55,000 nt of DNA, from NCBI GenBank assembly GCA_963575745.1, contig CAUYUJ010016146.1:85001-140000 (forward strand), read 5' to 3'. A model generated the notes under the pieces. It saw only the letters and a list, made by a program, of their open reading frames with translations. It was not told the origin of the DNA and made no database searches. Below are positions 1-9,822 of this stretch, piece by piece (within the stretch, counting starts at the first letter, position 1; each line of letters starts with the position of its first letter). The translations under genes and the position numbers were made by a program. This DNA comes from Prorocentrum cordatum (lineage: Eukaryota > Sar > Dinophyceae > Prorocentrales > Prorocentraceae).

Positions 1-298
1 TGGAGGGGTGGGAGGGGCACGAAACCTTGTAAACAGTATTGGTTTCTGATACCCTCCTCGCTCAGGCGGGGCCTCTCTGGAGGGGTGGGAGGGGCACGAA
101 ACCATGTAAATAATATGGGTTTCCAATACCCTCCTCGCTCAGGCGGGGCCTCCCTGGAGGGGAGGGAGGGGCGCGAAACCATGTAAATAGTACGGGTTTC
201 CGATACACTCCTCGCTCAGGCGGGGCCTCCCTGGAGGGGCGGGAGGGGCACGAAACCTAGTAAATAGGGTGGTACTCCGATACCCTGCTCGCTCTTGC
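1..298. repeat. 77-bp tandem repeat, about 3.9 copies
   Basis: Units start at 1, 78, 155 and 232, an exact 77-bp period. Each unit carries a GGAGGGG-rich head, ACGAAACCATGTAAATA in the middle and CTCCTCGCTCAGGCGGGGCC at the end. Copies differ by a few substitutions. The array probably continues left of the window. No gene is seen. Confidence 0.95.
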
Positions 299-768
299 GG
301 GTATGGTATGGTAAGGTATGTATGGTATGGTATTGTATGGGTAGTTTGGTATGGTATTGTATGGTATGCATGGTATGGGATTGTATCGTATGGTAGGTAT
401 GCTATTGTATGGTAGGTATGGTATGGTATTGTATGGTAGATATGGTATGGTATGGTGTGGTATGGTATGGTATGGTACGTATGATGTATAGTATGGTTGG
501 TCTGGTATGGTGTTGTTCGGTGTTGTGTGGTATGTATGGTATGGTATGGTGTGGCATGGCATGGTAGGTATGGTATGGTATGGTATGGTATGGTATGGTA
601 TGGTGTTGTTTGGTAGTGTGTGGTATGTACGGAATGGTATGGTATGGTATGGTATGGTATGGTGTGGTGTGGTGTGGTGTGGTATGGTATGGTAGGTATG
701 GTATGGTATGGAATGGTAGGCATGGTATGATATGGGAGGCTGGAATGGTAGGCATGGTATTGATATGG
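299..768. repeat. TATGG pentanucleotide microsatellite
   Basis: About 470 bases of imperfect TATGG repeats, with GTATG, TGTGG and GGTAT variants, follow directly on the 77-bp array. All frames on both strands stay open only because the unit lacks stop codons. The Tyr/His/Pro-rich or Val/Trp-rich translations are not evidence of a gene. Confidence 0.97.
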
Positions 769-859
769 GAGGCGGGAGGCGGGAGGGAGAAGGAGAGGAT
801 GCTCTGGGAAAACAAGAACCCCACTCAGGATGTGGGAAAAAACAGCACTTTCACAGATG

Positions 860-1190
860 CGGGTAGTTTTCAAACTGTAGCTCTCGCCTTAGCGCCGCGC
901 ACAATTCGTCTTAAAAACTTATAAGGAGCCTGGCGAAATCAGGGCGGGTCGTGTTCAAGGAGTGACTCTCGCCTTAGCGCCGCGCACATTCGCCTCAACA
1001 AGTTGCAATAGCTTCACGGATGAAGAATGGGCCGTTTTCAAAATGTGTATCTCGCCTGAGGGCCACGCACATTTGTCTTAAAAGTTCGCAAGAGCTTCAC
1101 GGATGGAGGGCGGGACGCTTTCAAACGTGGCTCTCGCCTGAGCGTTGCGCACATTCGTCTTAAGAGTCGACAACTTCTTAACGGGTTCTT
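860..1190. repeat. 83-85 bp tandem repeat, four copies
   Basis: CTCTCGCC(T/G) landmarks lie at 881, 966, 1049 and 1132. Each is followed by AGCGCCGCGCACATTCGTCTT-like sequence and a CTTCACGGATG block. The array ends just before the left flanking repeat of the retrocopy. Confidence 0.85.
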
Positions 1191-1194
1191 ATGG

Positions 1195-1211
1195 CTGACG
1201 TCCCAGGAAGA
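1195..1211. repeat. Left flanking direct repeat of the retrocopy (candidate target-site duplication)
   Basis: The 17 bases CTGACGTCCCAGGAAGA recur exactly at 3366-3382, one base outside the spliced-leader relic. A similar 14-base copy (TGACGTCCCAGGAA) at 3441-3454 means the motif was already repeated locally. A target duplication is the likeliest but not the only reading. Confidence 0.75.
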
Positions 1212-1213
1212 GA

Positions 1214-1225
1214 TTTGTTTGTTTT
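1214..1225 (-). other. Decayed poly(A) tail of the retrocopy
   Basis: On the minus strand this reads AAAACAAACAAA. It sits between the 3' UTR of the pseudogene and the left flanking direct repeat, exactly where the A-tail of a retroposed mRNA should be. Confidence 0.7.
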
Positions 1226-1318
1226 GCATGTCCGCGGACGCAAGCACGCAGAGGCGCTGGTCGAGCAATGGGAGGGGAGCTGCAGAGGCGAACTGCGGCG
1301 GGGCGGAAAGTCGCACGA

Positions 1319-3273
1319 CTAGACGTGCAGCGTAAAGTGGTCCTTGATATTATCATCCAAGAGGGCAACCACCTTCATATTGATCTCCTGATCCTTTGCA
1401 TTCGTGACAAGGATGTCGTCATGGAAAAGTGTAGCAATTGCTTCCTGCGTGCCAGCTGAATGCCAGACCTTAAGGACTTGAGTGCTACTCGCTTTGTCCT
1501 TCCCGCTCGCCGAGTGTATACCGTAGACCTGCACTCGGAGACAATCCTCGCTAGCTGGCACTAGGCCATCTTCAGTCGGCGTCTTGGTGGAAATCCAACA
1601 CTCCACATTTGGTCAAAATCGCCGGTTGTAGATCCGCTCGTACAAAACTATTACCTTGCACCCAAGGAAGATGAAAGGCAATAGGTTCTCCAAACTCATC
1701 CTGAACTCCTGCTCCTCCTCATCGGTGCGTCCACCACCGTGCCATTGAGGTGCACATACCCAATCGATCCATAAGAACTTGATCGAAGGGCTGTTTTCCA
1801 GGACCTCCTGCAATTTACGCAATTCAGCGCACTCTGGATCGAAATGCTCGGGCACGGGCCAACGATTGGAAACGGCTGCCATCTCACCGGCAAACTGCCT
1901 GGATAAAACGCCATCGAGAGTCATATGCTTTTTGACCAGCATTCCTGAATCACGACACTCCTGATGACGTGGGAGGGGCGAGCCCGCCTGCCTACGCATG
2001 ACTTCGTCCACTGGGATGAACCAGAAGTCCGTACTCTCAAGAAGACCAGCGGGGCCATCCTCTGTCTCCTCGGCAGAATTCTCTGTCTCCTCGGCAGAAT
2101 CATTGGTCTCATCGGCGGGCGAGGCATCTGGCTTATGCTTTCCAAGCCGTCGCCTTGTCAAGCATACCAGGGCAAACATCGTGCCACAACCCAGGAAGGT
2201 GCTGATAACGATGACGATGATGATGGCGACGGATACCGTCGATGCCTCGAAAGCGGTGAGTTGTAGGTGGTGGTGGTGCCGCGTGAGGTGATTGAATTCA
2301 TGGTCATGTCGGCACTGGTGGTGCTGCCTGGTGTGCTGGAGCTTTTGGCTGTGGTGCTGCCTAATGTAGCGGAGCTCGTGGCAGTCTCGGTGGTGGTGCT
2401 TCGTGAGGTGATAGAGTTTGTGGCCGTCTCGGCGGCGGTACTGCCTGACGTGGTGGAGTCCGTGGTTGTCTTGGTGGTGGCAGTGGTGACCCACGTGACG
2501 GTCGTGACGGAGCTCGTGATCGTCCAAGTGCAGCTTGGTAACGATGTGGAGTCTACCTGACCCGCCCAAACTTGCCATCTGTCTTCCCAGTCGTCATTCA
2601 TGGTTACTGCCATCTCCATCTGAGCACACGTCACGTCGCCGCCACTTTCGGCCAAGTCTGGGTGGGACCAACTGACCCCAATCCATGACAGTTCTTGACT
2701 ATAATATCTGGCGAATTCTAAATTGTACTTATTTGCTGCGACAGATGTTCAGGTGCAGCTGGTCGCCACCTCGAAGACGATCTGGCGTATGCCCATGTGC
2801 CAGTGGTAAACAGAATTGTAGCTGGTGGACTCGACGCGTAGTTTCACATTCGATGGGTTCCAGGGCACCGATACCTGTTGCAGTACATTGTTGGAAACTG
2901 TCGCGACGATGCTGCCATCCACCAAGATGTACATCTTGTCGGCTTTGTTTCTGTCACTGGATTCATCGGCAAATGAGCTGACTATGAAGGTTCCCATAGA
3001 ACCATCGACGCAGGCAGGAAGGGTCGCTTTCTATACGGTGGACCTGCAACTACCGGTGCGCAATGAGACGAAATTCTCTGCAGAATTGCAGCCAGACAGA
3101 GTTGAGAACCAATCAGGCGTCGTAGGAATACTCCATGCCGTGAAATCTGTCATCAACCGCCTTGCCACCTCTGATCCGTTCAGCCCGAGCGCAGATATCT
3201 GCATGAGCTGCATTTCGGTGCCTACAACGGAAGCGAACACAGATGCCGTCGCAAAGATCAATATGTGTACCAT
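1319..3273 (-). pseudogene. Processed pseudogene of a type I membrane protein with a dinoflagellate HET/TIR-like cytoplasmic domain
   Basis: The reading starts at ATG 3273 with a signal peptide (MVHILIFATASVFASVVG). One frame then runs through an ectodomain and a Ser/Thr-rich mucin-like stalk (about 2560-2280), broken by TAG at 3031-3033 and TGA at 2749-2751. A frameshift near the ACC run at 2264-2279 moves to the frame holding a membrane segment (2159-2236, AIIIVIVISTFLGCG), a basic stop-transfer TRRR and an acidic linker. The cytoplasmic domain contains VSNRWPVPEHFDPE, LWIDWVCAPQW and LGCKVIVLYE. A further TGA at 1613-1615 falls where related dinoflagellate proteins, as I remember them, have Trp (RFW). 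The frame then continues to the final stop at 1319. The locus is intronless and flanked by retroposition hallmarks. It encodes no functional protein as it stands; the parent gene was probably a cell-surface receptor or adhesin. The HET/TIR-like label is from memory. Confidence 0.85.
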
Positions 3274-3327
3274 CGTTGAGTGGAGTGGAGTACCGATGCG
3301 GGAACTCGGAGCGCTCACCTGGCGATC

Positions 3328-3342
3328 CTTGAGCCCGAACGG
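3328..3342 (-). other. Truncated inner spliced-leader relic (15 nt)
   Basis: Minus-strand CCGTTCGGGCTCAAG matches the last 15 nt of the dinoflagellate spliced leader (CCATTTTGGCTCAAG) at 12 of 15 positions. Fifteen nucleotides is the length left when a new leader is spliced onto the AG inside an older genomic copy. It abuts the full-length relic without a gap. Confidence 0.85.
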
Positions 3343-3364
3343 CTTGAGCCAAAAGGGCTACGGA
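3343..3364 (-). other. Full-length 22-nt dinoflagellate spliced-leader relic
   Basis: Minus-strand sequence begins TCCGTAGCC and ends CTTTTGGCTCAAG, differing from the established DinoSL consensus only by A to C at position 10. It lies 70 nt upstream of the pseudogene ATG and one base inside the right flanking repeat, so the retroposed molecule was a full-length capped, trans-spliced mRNA. No GT donor follows it; the inner relic does, so it is not an SL RNA gene. Confidence 0.93.
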
Positions 3365-3365
3365 A

Positions 3366-3382
3366 CTGACGTCCCAGGAAGA
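3366..3382. repeat. Right flanking direct repeat of the retrocopy
   Basis: Exact 17-base match to 1195-1211. Together they bracket the leader relics, the gene body and the A-tail remnant. Confidence 0.75.
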
Positions 3383-3985
3383 ATATTCTGGCGAAACATT
3401 AGGACTGTCAGGGCGCATAAGTCACGTTGATTGTGGGCGGTGACGTCCCAGGAACGGTTTTTGAAGGGTGCAGGACCCTCAGAACGCAGCAATGAAGTTG
3501 ATTCGCGGCGTGAAGTCCAAGGAGCGGTGCTTTGGAACGTTGATAAAACTCAAACGGTTTTCCAAGGGGGTGCTTCCAGCAGATGGAATTAGTCCCACCA
3601 GCCCTTTAGGGCATGAGTGGTTTCGAGACGTTCCTCTTCCATATTTCCTCTGTCCGTTCGGCCCCCTCCCCCTGGACCTGGAGCGTCCAAGATGGCCTCG
3701 ACAAAAAGAACTAAAGTCACTGATTTTACTAAGGGTTTGGTCACATGCTGTCCTCCTGGGGGGCGCTGCTAATTTACCACGGCCCGTCCGTTGTGCGATC
3801 TCTTCCAAAATGAGCGACGATCAAAAACGGGTCTGACGCGAGATGACACAGCGACCTTACGCAGCAGCTCACGCGGGCCGCCATCGCGGCACGCTGTAAC
3901 GGAGACGAGGGCGCTTACGCGCGACCTTACGCGGGCAGCTTACGCGCCAATGTCGGCGCAGACGACCCCCTTTTTGTTGCGTTGC
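3383..3985. other. Spacer without a recognisable gene
   Basis: The start contains two more copies of the TGACGTCCCAGGAA(C)GG motif (3441 and, degenerate, 3511), about 70 bases apart. A block near 3596-3640 (CCCACCAGCCCTTT) recurs at 34546. Around 3840-3955 there are four loose repeats of GCGACCTTACGCG. Open frames here are short and have no family features. Confidence 0.6.
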
Positions 3986-5090
3986 TAGAATGGCCCCGAG
4001 ATGGCCCCCAAGGCTCCCAAGGGTGCCCCAAACCGGCCTAAAAAGACGTCCAGGAGGCCCCAAAAGGCTCCCAAGAGACCTAAGGACACCCAAGAAGCTT
4101 CCAAGAGATCCCCAAAAGGCCCCCCAGAGGTGTCCAAGACCGCGCGAGAAAGCCAAATTCATTATTGTTACGATGGTGTTGGCCACATGTTGGCCACCTG
4201 GGGGGGGACCATGATTAAGGAGCCACCGTCCTTCGATCGATTTCCTCCAAAATGGCCCGAAGATGACCCCCGAAGCCTCCAAGGCGCCCCATGACGCCCC
4301 CAAGAAATGACAAAAAGGCCCCAAGAGGCCCCCAAGATGCCCCCAAGCGCCTCCAGGTTGAAGGTTCGTCGTGCTATAAATCAACAGGGCGAGCCCTGGG
4401 GGGGCGTTTCAATTGCCAGAAAAATGTGCGTCGGCAGTGGGATCAGAAATAACCACCCCCTAAAGGTAGCCAGCACGGGCCCCAAACAATGATTTATGAC
4501 AACATACGCGGCGAAGAGTTTTACCCCTCCCCCTACTATCCCGTCCCCTGGACCTGGCGGGGGGGGGGGCACAATCGGTCAGAGCGCACAAGATCGCCCA
4601 AAATGGCTCCAGGAGGGCCTTAGAGACCCAAAAAAGGCTTCCAACATGGCTCAAGATAACTCCAGATGGATCAAGATAGCCGCCGATGCACATCCAAAAG
4701 GCCTCATACGGCCCCCGGATGGTTCCAAATGCCCCTCGAACCCTCCAAAGACCCCCCCCCAAGAGTCCAAAATGGCCCCATCACCTCAAGAAGAAGAATG
4801 TGATTGGCCTTTTCGCCTCATCGCTTCTGGTGGGCCTCGGAGGCCCCAAAATGGCCCAAGGGAGTCCCAGAGGGCCTCAAGAAGATATTTGTAAGCCCAA
4901 GAGAGCCCCCAGAGGCCCCCCAGAGGGGGCCAAGATGGACCCAAGAGGCCCCCCTCCCAAACGGCCACAAGAAGGCCCCTAGACCCCCCAGAAGAGCCCC
5001 AAGAGGGCCCCAAGAGTGCCCAAAGTGGCTCCACGAGGACCCCAAGAGAGACCCAACATGGCTCCAACAGACCTCCAAGAGAACACTTCC
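3986..5090 (+). repeat. Dispersed CCCAAGAGGCCCC / CCAAGATGGCCC repeat, locus 1
   Basis: Two blocks (3986-4345 and 4595-5090) are built of irregular 11-16 base units around CCCAAGANGGCCCC. The 4346-4594 gap holds ordinary GC-rich sequence with a short G run at 4559-4569. The same repeat recurs at 27120-27400, 34400-35290 and 37640-37810. All frames give Pro/Lys/Arg or Gly/Leu/Trp-rich translations, which are artefacts. Confidence 0.85.
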
Positions 5091-5149
5091 AAGGCGGTTT
5101 TTGCACTCCATGCTTCTACATTTCCCTGATCAAGGCAACTCGCCTGGCG

Positions 5150-5270
5150 ATCCTTTTTCTGGATGGGTTGGTGGGGATATGTTTTTGTTTTTATCTGCGG
5201 GCTCGCGAAACAAGTCGAATGCCGTCCAAACACTACAGACACTAGCTGGTGGAGATACGCTTTTAGTCAG
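5150..5270. repeat. Dispersed GGTTGGTGGRGATAT motif, copies 1 and 2
   Basis: GGTTGGTGGGGATATGTTTTTG at 5163 is followed by TGCGGGCTCGCGAAACAAG. The same order (GTTGGTGGAGATATATG, TTTTTGG, TGCGGCCTCGCGACAAC) occurs at 13335-13376. Shorter copies, CTGGTGGAGATACGC, are at 5249 and 13848. Confidence 0.7.
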
Positions 5271-5390
5271 CGGCCGCGGGTGAGCGCGCCGGCGGCGGGC
5301 CCAGTCAAAGCGGGGCACGCAGCGACGAATTAAACTAAAGCAGCGGAGGGCGGCCCCACCTAGAGCGGCTAACCGGGGCCTCACGCAGCA

Positions 5391-7600
5391 GCTCAGCAGC
5401 GGACCGGCGAGTGGAGGGGGCAGCTGAAATTGAATCGCACTGCCAGCGTGCAGGTATGCATGGCGTCGGAAGCACCAGGAAGTCGGGACAAACGACGACC
5501 AGGGTCAGAAGCCGAGGGATTAATGCATGGGCGCGAACCCCGGACAACTGCATGAGTACAAGGGTGGCCGCAGCCAGAAGGACCGTCGGTCAAGGTCGAA
5601 TTGATGCCGGAAAAAGCGAGAGCGCTGGCAGGCGGCGAGGACCCAGGGTGGCCGAAGCCGCACAGTCCCATGGCAGCAGAACGCACGAGTTCGAGAAGCA
5701 GCAAAGCTGCCGCGCAGCCAAACTGGCGCGGGTCACCACGGACCAGTGCGTGAAGTGGCGCCAGGATGGCGCTCGCCAAGAGCCCTGAACAGGGTCGCGA
5801 GCCCGAAGTCAGCACGCGGAAAGTGGCGACAGGCGAGCAACGGCACCACGGGGAAGACCCGGACCTGAGACCAGGGAAACGACCGCAGCGTGGTAGGAGC
5901 ACAAAAGCCAGAGCGGTGTCAGGGGCGACCGACGGCCCCGCGGAGGGGGAGAGAAACCGCGACTTGAGCGGAAAAGCGAAGGCCAGCACGGCGAGGAACG
6001 ACACCACCGACCGACGGGGAGAACGGAGGCCAAGCCGAGGAGGGGACACCCCGACCCGGCGGGCCGCCCGGCAGCGCGGGACGTCACGCCCCCGGGGTGA
6101 AAACACCTACAGCGGGCCGGAGGCCGACAGTGCACAGGTGAACCACGGCCCCAGCGGTAGCCCACGAGCCGGCATTGTCAGCGCGCCACTGCTCAAGATC
6201 CCGAGGACGGGGAGCAGCGGGGGCTGGGCAGGGAAAGGCACCAGGAAAGGACACTGCCTGCAAGTCAACCGGCGGCCACAGCAGGGACTGCAGTGGACAC
6301 GTCTAAGGCGAAACAAAAGGACAAGTGGACCACGGCCCCGGCGGAGACCCACGAGTCAGCGCTGTCAGCAGTCCGTTGCCCCTGCCCCGAGGGCCGGGAG
6401 CAACGGGGGCTGAGCAGGGAGTGGCACCAGGGAAGGAGCACTGCCTGCAATTTGGACGTCGGCCACAGCGAATGCCGTGCGAGTCGCGCCCAAGGCATAC
6501 AGGCGGGGGCCGCCATCGGAGATCCCCGCCCAAGCCCCTGAAGATACACCGGTCGGAAGTCCAAACCAGGGATGGCGAGCGACCACTGCGAGCTGAATGA
6601 AAGAGGCACCGAAACAATTGGCACGAACCGCGTTCCTTCTGGGCCTAACGGGCCCCATTTTAACTAAAGAATCAAAGGCGCAGCCACGGCGAGCCCAGCA
6701 GGCCTGACATCTGAACATTTGGAGAGGATAGCTGCGGTCGGTTGCCCACTGGGGCGCCAGGTCGGCGCGCGGCCAGGCGCGCCAGGGCAGGCTCGGCCGG
6801 GTAGCCGGCGGCGGAGTCAACACAGCGCCATCGAAGCGCACGCGATCGCGATGCGGCGCGGCGGGGCCCAAAGGGAGGGCGGGGCCTCATAGCCATGCAC
6901 GGGGGCGCTTGTCCCCTCTCCCGCCACTGCTATCGCCACCGCCGCGCTTGCCTGCTGCCTGCCAATCGTCGCCGTCCCAAGCCTGCGACCATGACCACGA
7001 GACCCAGACCCAGAGTTGGCGGGAGCTTGTGGCGCATCCTTTGTACTGTGGGGCGATGGTGCCCTGGTGCCCCGACCACTTGTCGCGCCCCCGCCCCTAT
7101 CTGACCTGGAGCCCGAGCATGCGATCCATCACGTAGGCATCATGCCCACAGCGTTTCTAGGCGTCAAGGAAGGCACGGCACGTGCCCTCAGCGTTCAGCG
7201 CGGGGTCACTCTTTGGGCCGTTGGCTGCTGGGTGCACGCGGGCATAGGCATGCCAGAGGCTGCTGAACCCTCCCCCGAGGGTCTTTTGGAGACGGGAGAT
7301 CTTGGCTGAGGATGCTTCCGCAAACTTGTCGAGATGGCCATTGCCCAACCGTTCCTCGCACATGGGACCCCTCCGATGGGGTCGACGAGGTCGTCAGAGA
7401 CCCGCTTGGAGCCCCATTCGCGGGGGTTGGCGAGCGGCGGCCTCGAGCTGGCCGCTTGGGGTAGGGCCCGAGGGCCTGGGGCGGGCGGACTGGAGCTGCC
7501 TGGCCGGGAGTAACGGTCGCGCCACCCCGGGGGGAGGGGGGGCGACTGTCTGACGCTGCTGCTGGGGCGCTGCTGTTCACCGGCTTGCAAGCAGGTGAAG
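5391..7600. other. GC-rich spacer with a 189-bp tandem duplication
   Basis: ACCACGGCCCC(A/G)GCGG starts at 6141 and again at 6330. The following about 185 bases align throughout, including GGGGCTG(G/A)GCAGGGA and CACTGCCTGCAA, so 6141-6329 is duplicated as 6330-6518. Long open frames on both strands are Arg/Gly/Pro/Ser-rich, lack domains and overlap one another, as expected from GC-rich noncoding DNA. I call no gene here. Confidence 0.6.
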
Positions 7601-7624
7601 GATGCCTCTGCGGGAGGTCACGCG

Positions 7625-9671
7625 TCACGGCGGACGGTGGGCCGGCGCTGATCTTACCCCTCGGCTGGCGTCGCTCAGCGGGCCCTCGCTGAAGCGCCTG
7701 GCGTCTGATCCGAACGCCCCTCGCGGATCGCCGGGAGGGCTGCCCCCAGCTTCTTCGTCTGCTGTTCCGGACGAAGGAAGAGGCGGGGAGCCCTCAGGGC
7801 CGACCGCGTCGTCTGGCGCGCCGCCAGCGGGAGGCGCGGGAATCGGGGGGGCGGCGTCGCTTTTCTCTTCGTCGTAGTCTATCCCTTCGACCTCCGCCTT
7901 GACGGTGGGCGCTGGGCTCGTCGCAGAGCAAGGTTCCTCTCCTTGGGGAGAGGGACCTGTCGCTTCGGGGCCTGTCACCAGGGGAATGGGGTCTGCCCGA
8001 GGCGCCGAGAGCCCGACGTCACTGCTGGCTGCGCCGCACATGGGGGCAGCGGTGGCTGGGGGGGCGCCCCACACCGATCCCGCTATGCGCCCGGGATCCA
8101 GCTGCAGCCAGGCGGCAATCGTGGAATCTCCAAGAGGCGGGGCGTTGGCTTCGTAAACGCATGGGGCCGAGGGGTCCTGCTCCGCCAAGGTGGCGATGGA
8201 AGTGGCTGCGAGTGTGCTGGAGCGCAGGCAGGCGATGAAGCCGGCGAGGACGGCGAGGTCGGGGCGGACGGGGTTCTGCCCCCTGGTGGAAGCAACGCCC
8301 CGGCGCAAGGTCGCCCAAGCAAGTTGGCACTTGGGACTGTGTAGCATGTGCCCGACCACCCTGGCCGCGGCCCACCTCTTGCCTTCCCAGGTGACGCCGT
8401 CGGGGAGTCCGTTGTCGGGGACCTCGGAGCCGTGCACCTCGCGCAGGAAAGGGGCAAGCTGGCGGGCCGACCACGAGGTCCCCAGGTCGCTCGGAGCTGG
8501 AATGTCGGCGTCGTAGTCCTTGACAAAGTTCATCCATGCGTCGTCCAGCTTTGGGTGGTAGTCCCGCAAGTAGGCGACCAAGGCGTGGTGGACGTCTTTC
8601 TGCTTGTTGCGCCGTCCGTGCTGGGGCACGCTTCCCACTTCGAGGGATAGAGCCGCCACGTTCCTGCGACCTACTTTGGGGGCCTCCGGGAGACGCAAGT
8701 CTGGGAGAAGGGCCAGGATCTCGGCAACCGTGCGCCGTTTCGAGCTGTCCCGAGGTCCGCCACCACTGCCCCCCCCTCACCCTGCCGCGTGCCATCTGGG
8801 GGGAGGCTGCGGGCGCAGGGGTCGCAGGCTTTCGCGCCCGCCAACGCCGGCGCGAGGAGGGCTGCCAGGTCTGGGGCAGTTTCGCTGGAGTCCGCCTGCG
8901 CTGTCTGACGTGGGCGGGCTGTCGGCTGCCGCGGGAAGACGCCACCGGAGTCGCGGTCCACGACGTGGCCCAACGTTGCGGGGGCGACGTTCCAGATGTA
9001 CACTAGGCACCTCCGGCAGTACCATGTGGCGTTCCACTTGCGCTGGACCCACGAGAGAGGCCACTGGTCCCAGCTGGGGAGGCCTGTTTTCCCGGGGCCC
9101 GAGGCCCCGGGCTCAGCCTTCCTGAGGAAGCAGCCGAGAGCTGGCGGGTCCACCTTCCAGGGCCTGAGGGGGGGCACGTGTCGCACTTGGCGGAGTAGGG
9201 GCCTGACTTGGAGGCGACGTTGTCGAACCTTCCGCCCGCGACCCTAATGGCTGAGATCGCGGCGTTCGCGGACTGGGGGACGCGAGGTCCGGACGAGGTC
9301 ATGAGGAGGGCGCCCAGACGCCCGGTCTCTTCATCGGCGGGGTCGCGCCAGCATCCCAAGGGCCCAGGGCAGGGGGGCGGTGGGAGGGCGTGGGCGACTG
9401 GGCCCTTGTCGCGCCCGTTCCGCCACGCTGTGTAGTCGGAGACTTTGGCTGCGACGGTCGCGCCTGCAGGGCTCGGGGCGCACTGGGTGCGTAGATGCGC
9501 CACCCAGCAGTTCTCACATAACCATCTGAGGTCCTCCCCGTCCAGGCAGGCTAGCGGCCTGTTGCTGGCCAGAAGGTCTCTGACCGAGTCGCCCCCCCAG
9601 GTTCCGTCGGCGTGCTTCAGCTTGAAGTCTGGCAGCGGTCGCAGGTGGGGGAAGCTCTCTTCTGGTCGCAA
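7625..9671 (-). pseudogene. Cys-rich and disordered region downstream of the helicase, possibly its C-terminal part
   Basis: Three minus-strand frames join end to end. The piece ending at 9003 has a Cys cluster (WLCENCWVAHLRTQC) and a CDTC motif. The piece 8671-9186 has WNATWYCRRCLVYIWN. The piece 7625-8698 opens with an alpha-helical stretch (VHHALVAYLRDYHPKLDDAW, LAVLAGFIACLRSS) and ends in an acidic Pro/Ser-rich tail. The CxxC pairs suggest small zinc-binding fingers. Frame changes near 9190 and 8690 make it broken, unless the assembly has indel errors. Since it follows the helicase on the same strand, it may be the C-terminal half of the same gene. I recognise no enzyme domain. Confidence 0.4.
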
Positions 9672-9768
9672 TTTAGCCTGTCATCGGTGATGGTGGGTGG
9701 GTTTAGCTTCGCGCCTGGCGCGGGGGCGGGAGGCGCGGGGGGCGATGGGTCGGTTTTGGAGAGGGGCG

Positions 9769-9822
9769 CCCCCCCCCCCCCCCCCCCACCACCACCACCA
9801 CCACCACCACCACCACCACCAC
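9769..9822. repeat. C19 homopolymer plus ACC microsatellite inside the helicase-like gene
   Basis: Nineteen C (9769-9787) are followed by (ACC)n to 9822. On the coding minus strand this reads TGG repeats then a G run, giving poly-Trp followed by poly-Gly directly after the conserved-looking LGENGAGAALGY segment. The expansion separates the helicase C-terminal region from the Cys-rich region. Confidence 0.95.

Noticed and set aside
139-873. Open frames of 100-244 codons across the TATGG repeat
   Set aside because: The pentanucleotide has no stop in several phases; the translations are pure repeat products.
4640-4656. CCAACATGGCTCAAG as a further spliced-leader relic
   Set aside because: It matches the leader end at 12 of 15, but it lies inside the CCAAGATGGC repeat, which produces such words, and no gene follows.
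5393-6871. Several 100-240 codon frames on both strands between 5.4 and 6.9 kb
   Set aside because: Opposite-strand frames overlap fully, composition is Arg/Pro/Ser/Gly-driven, and no motif or consistent frame is present.
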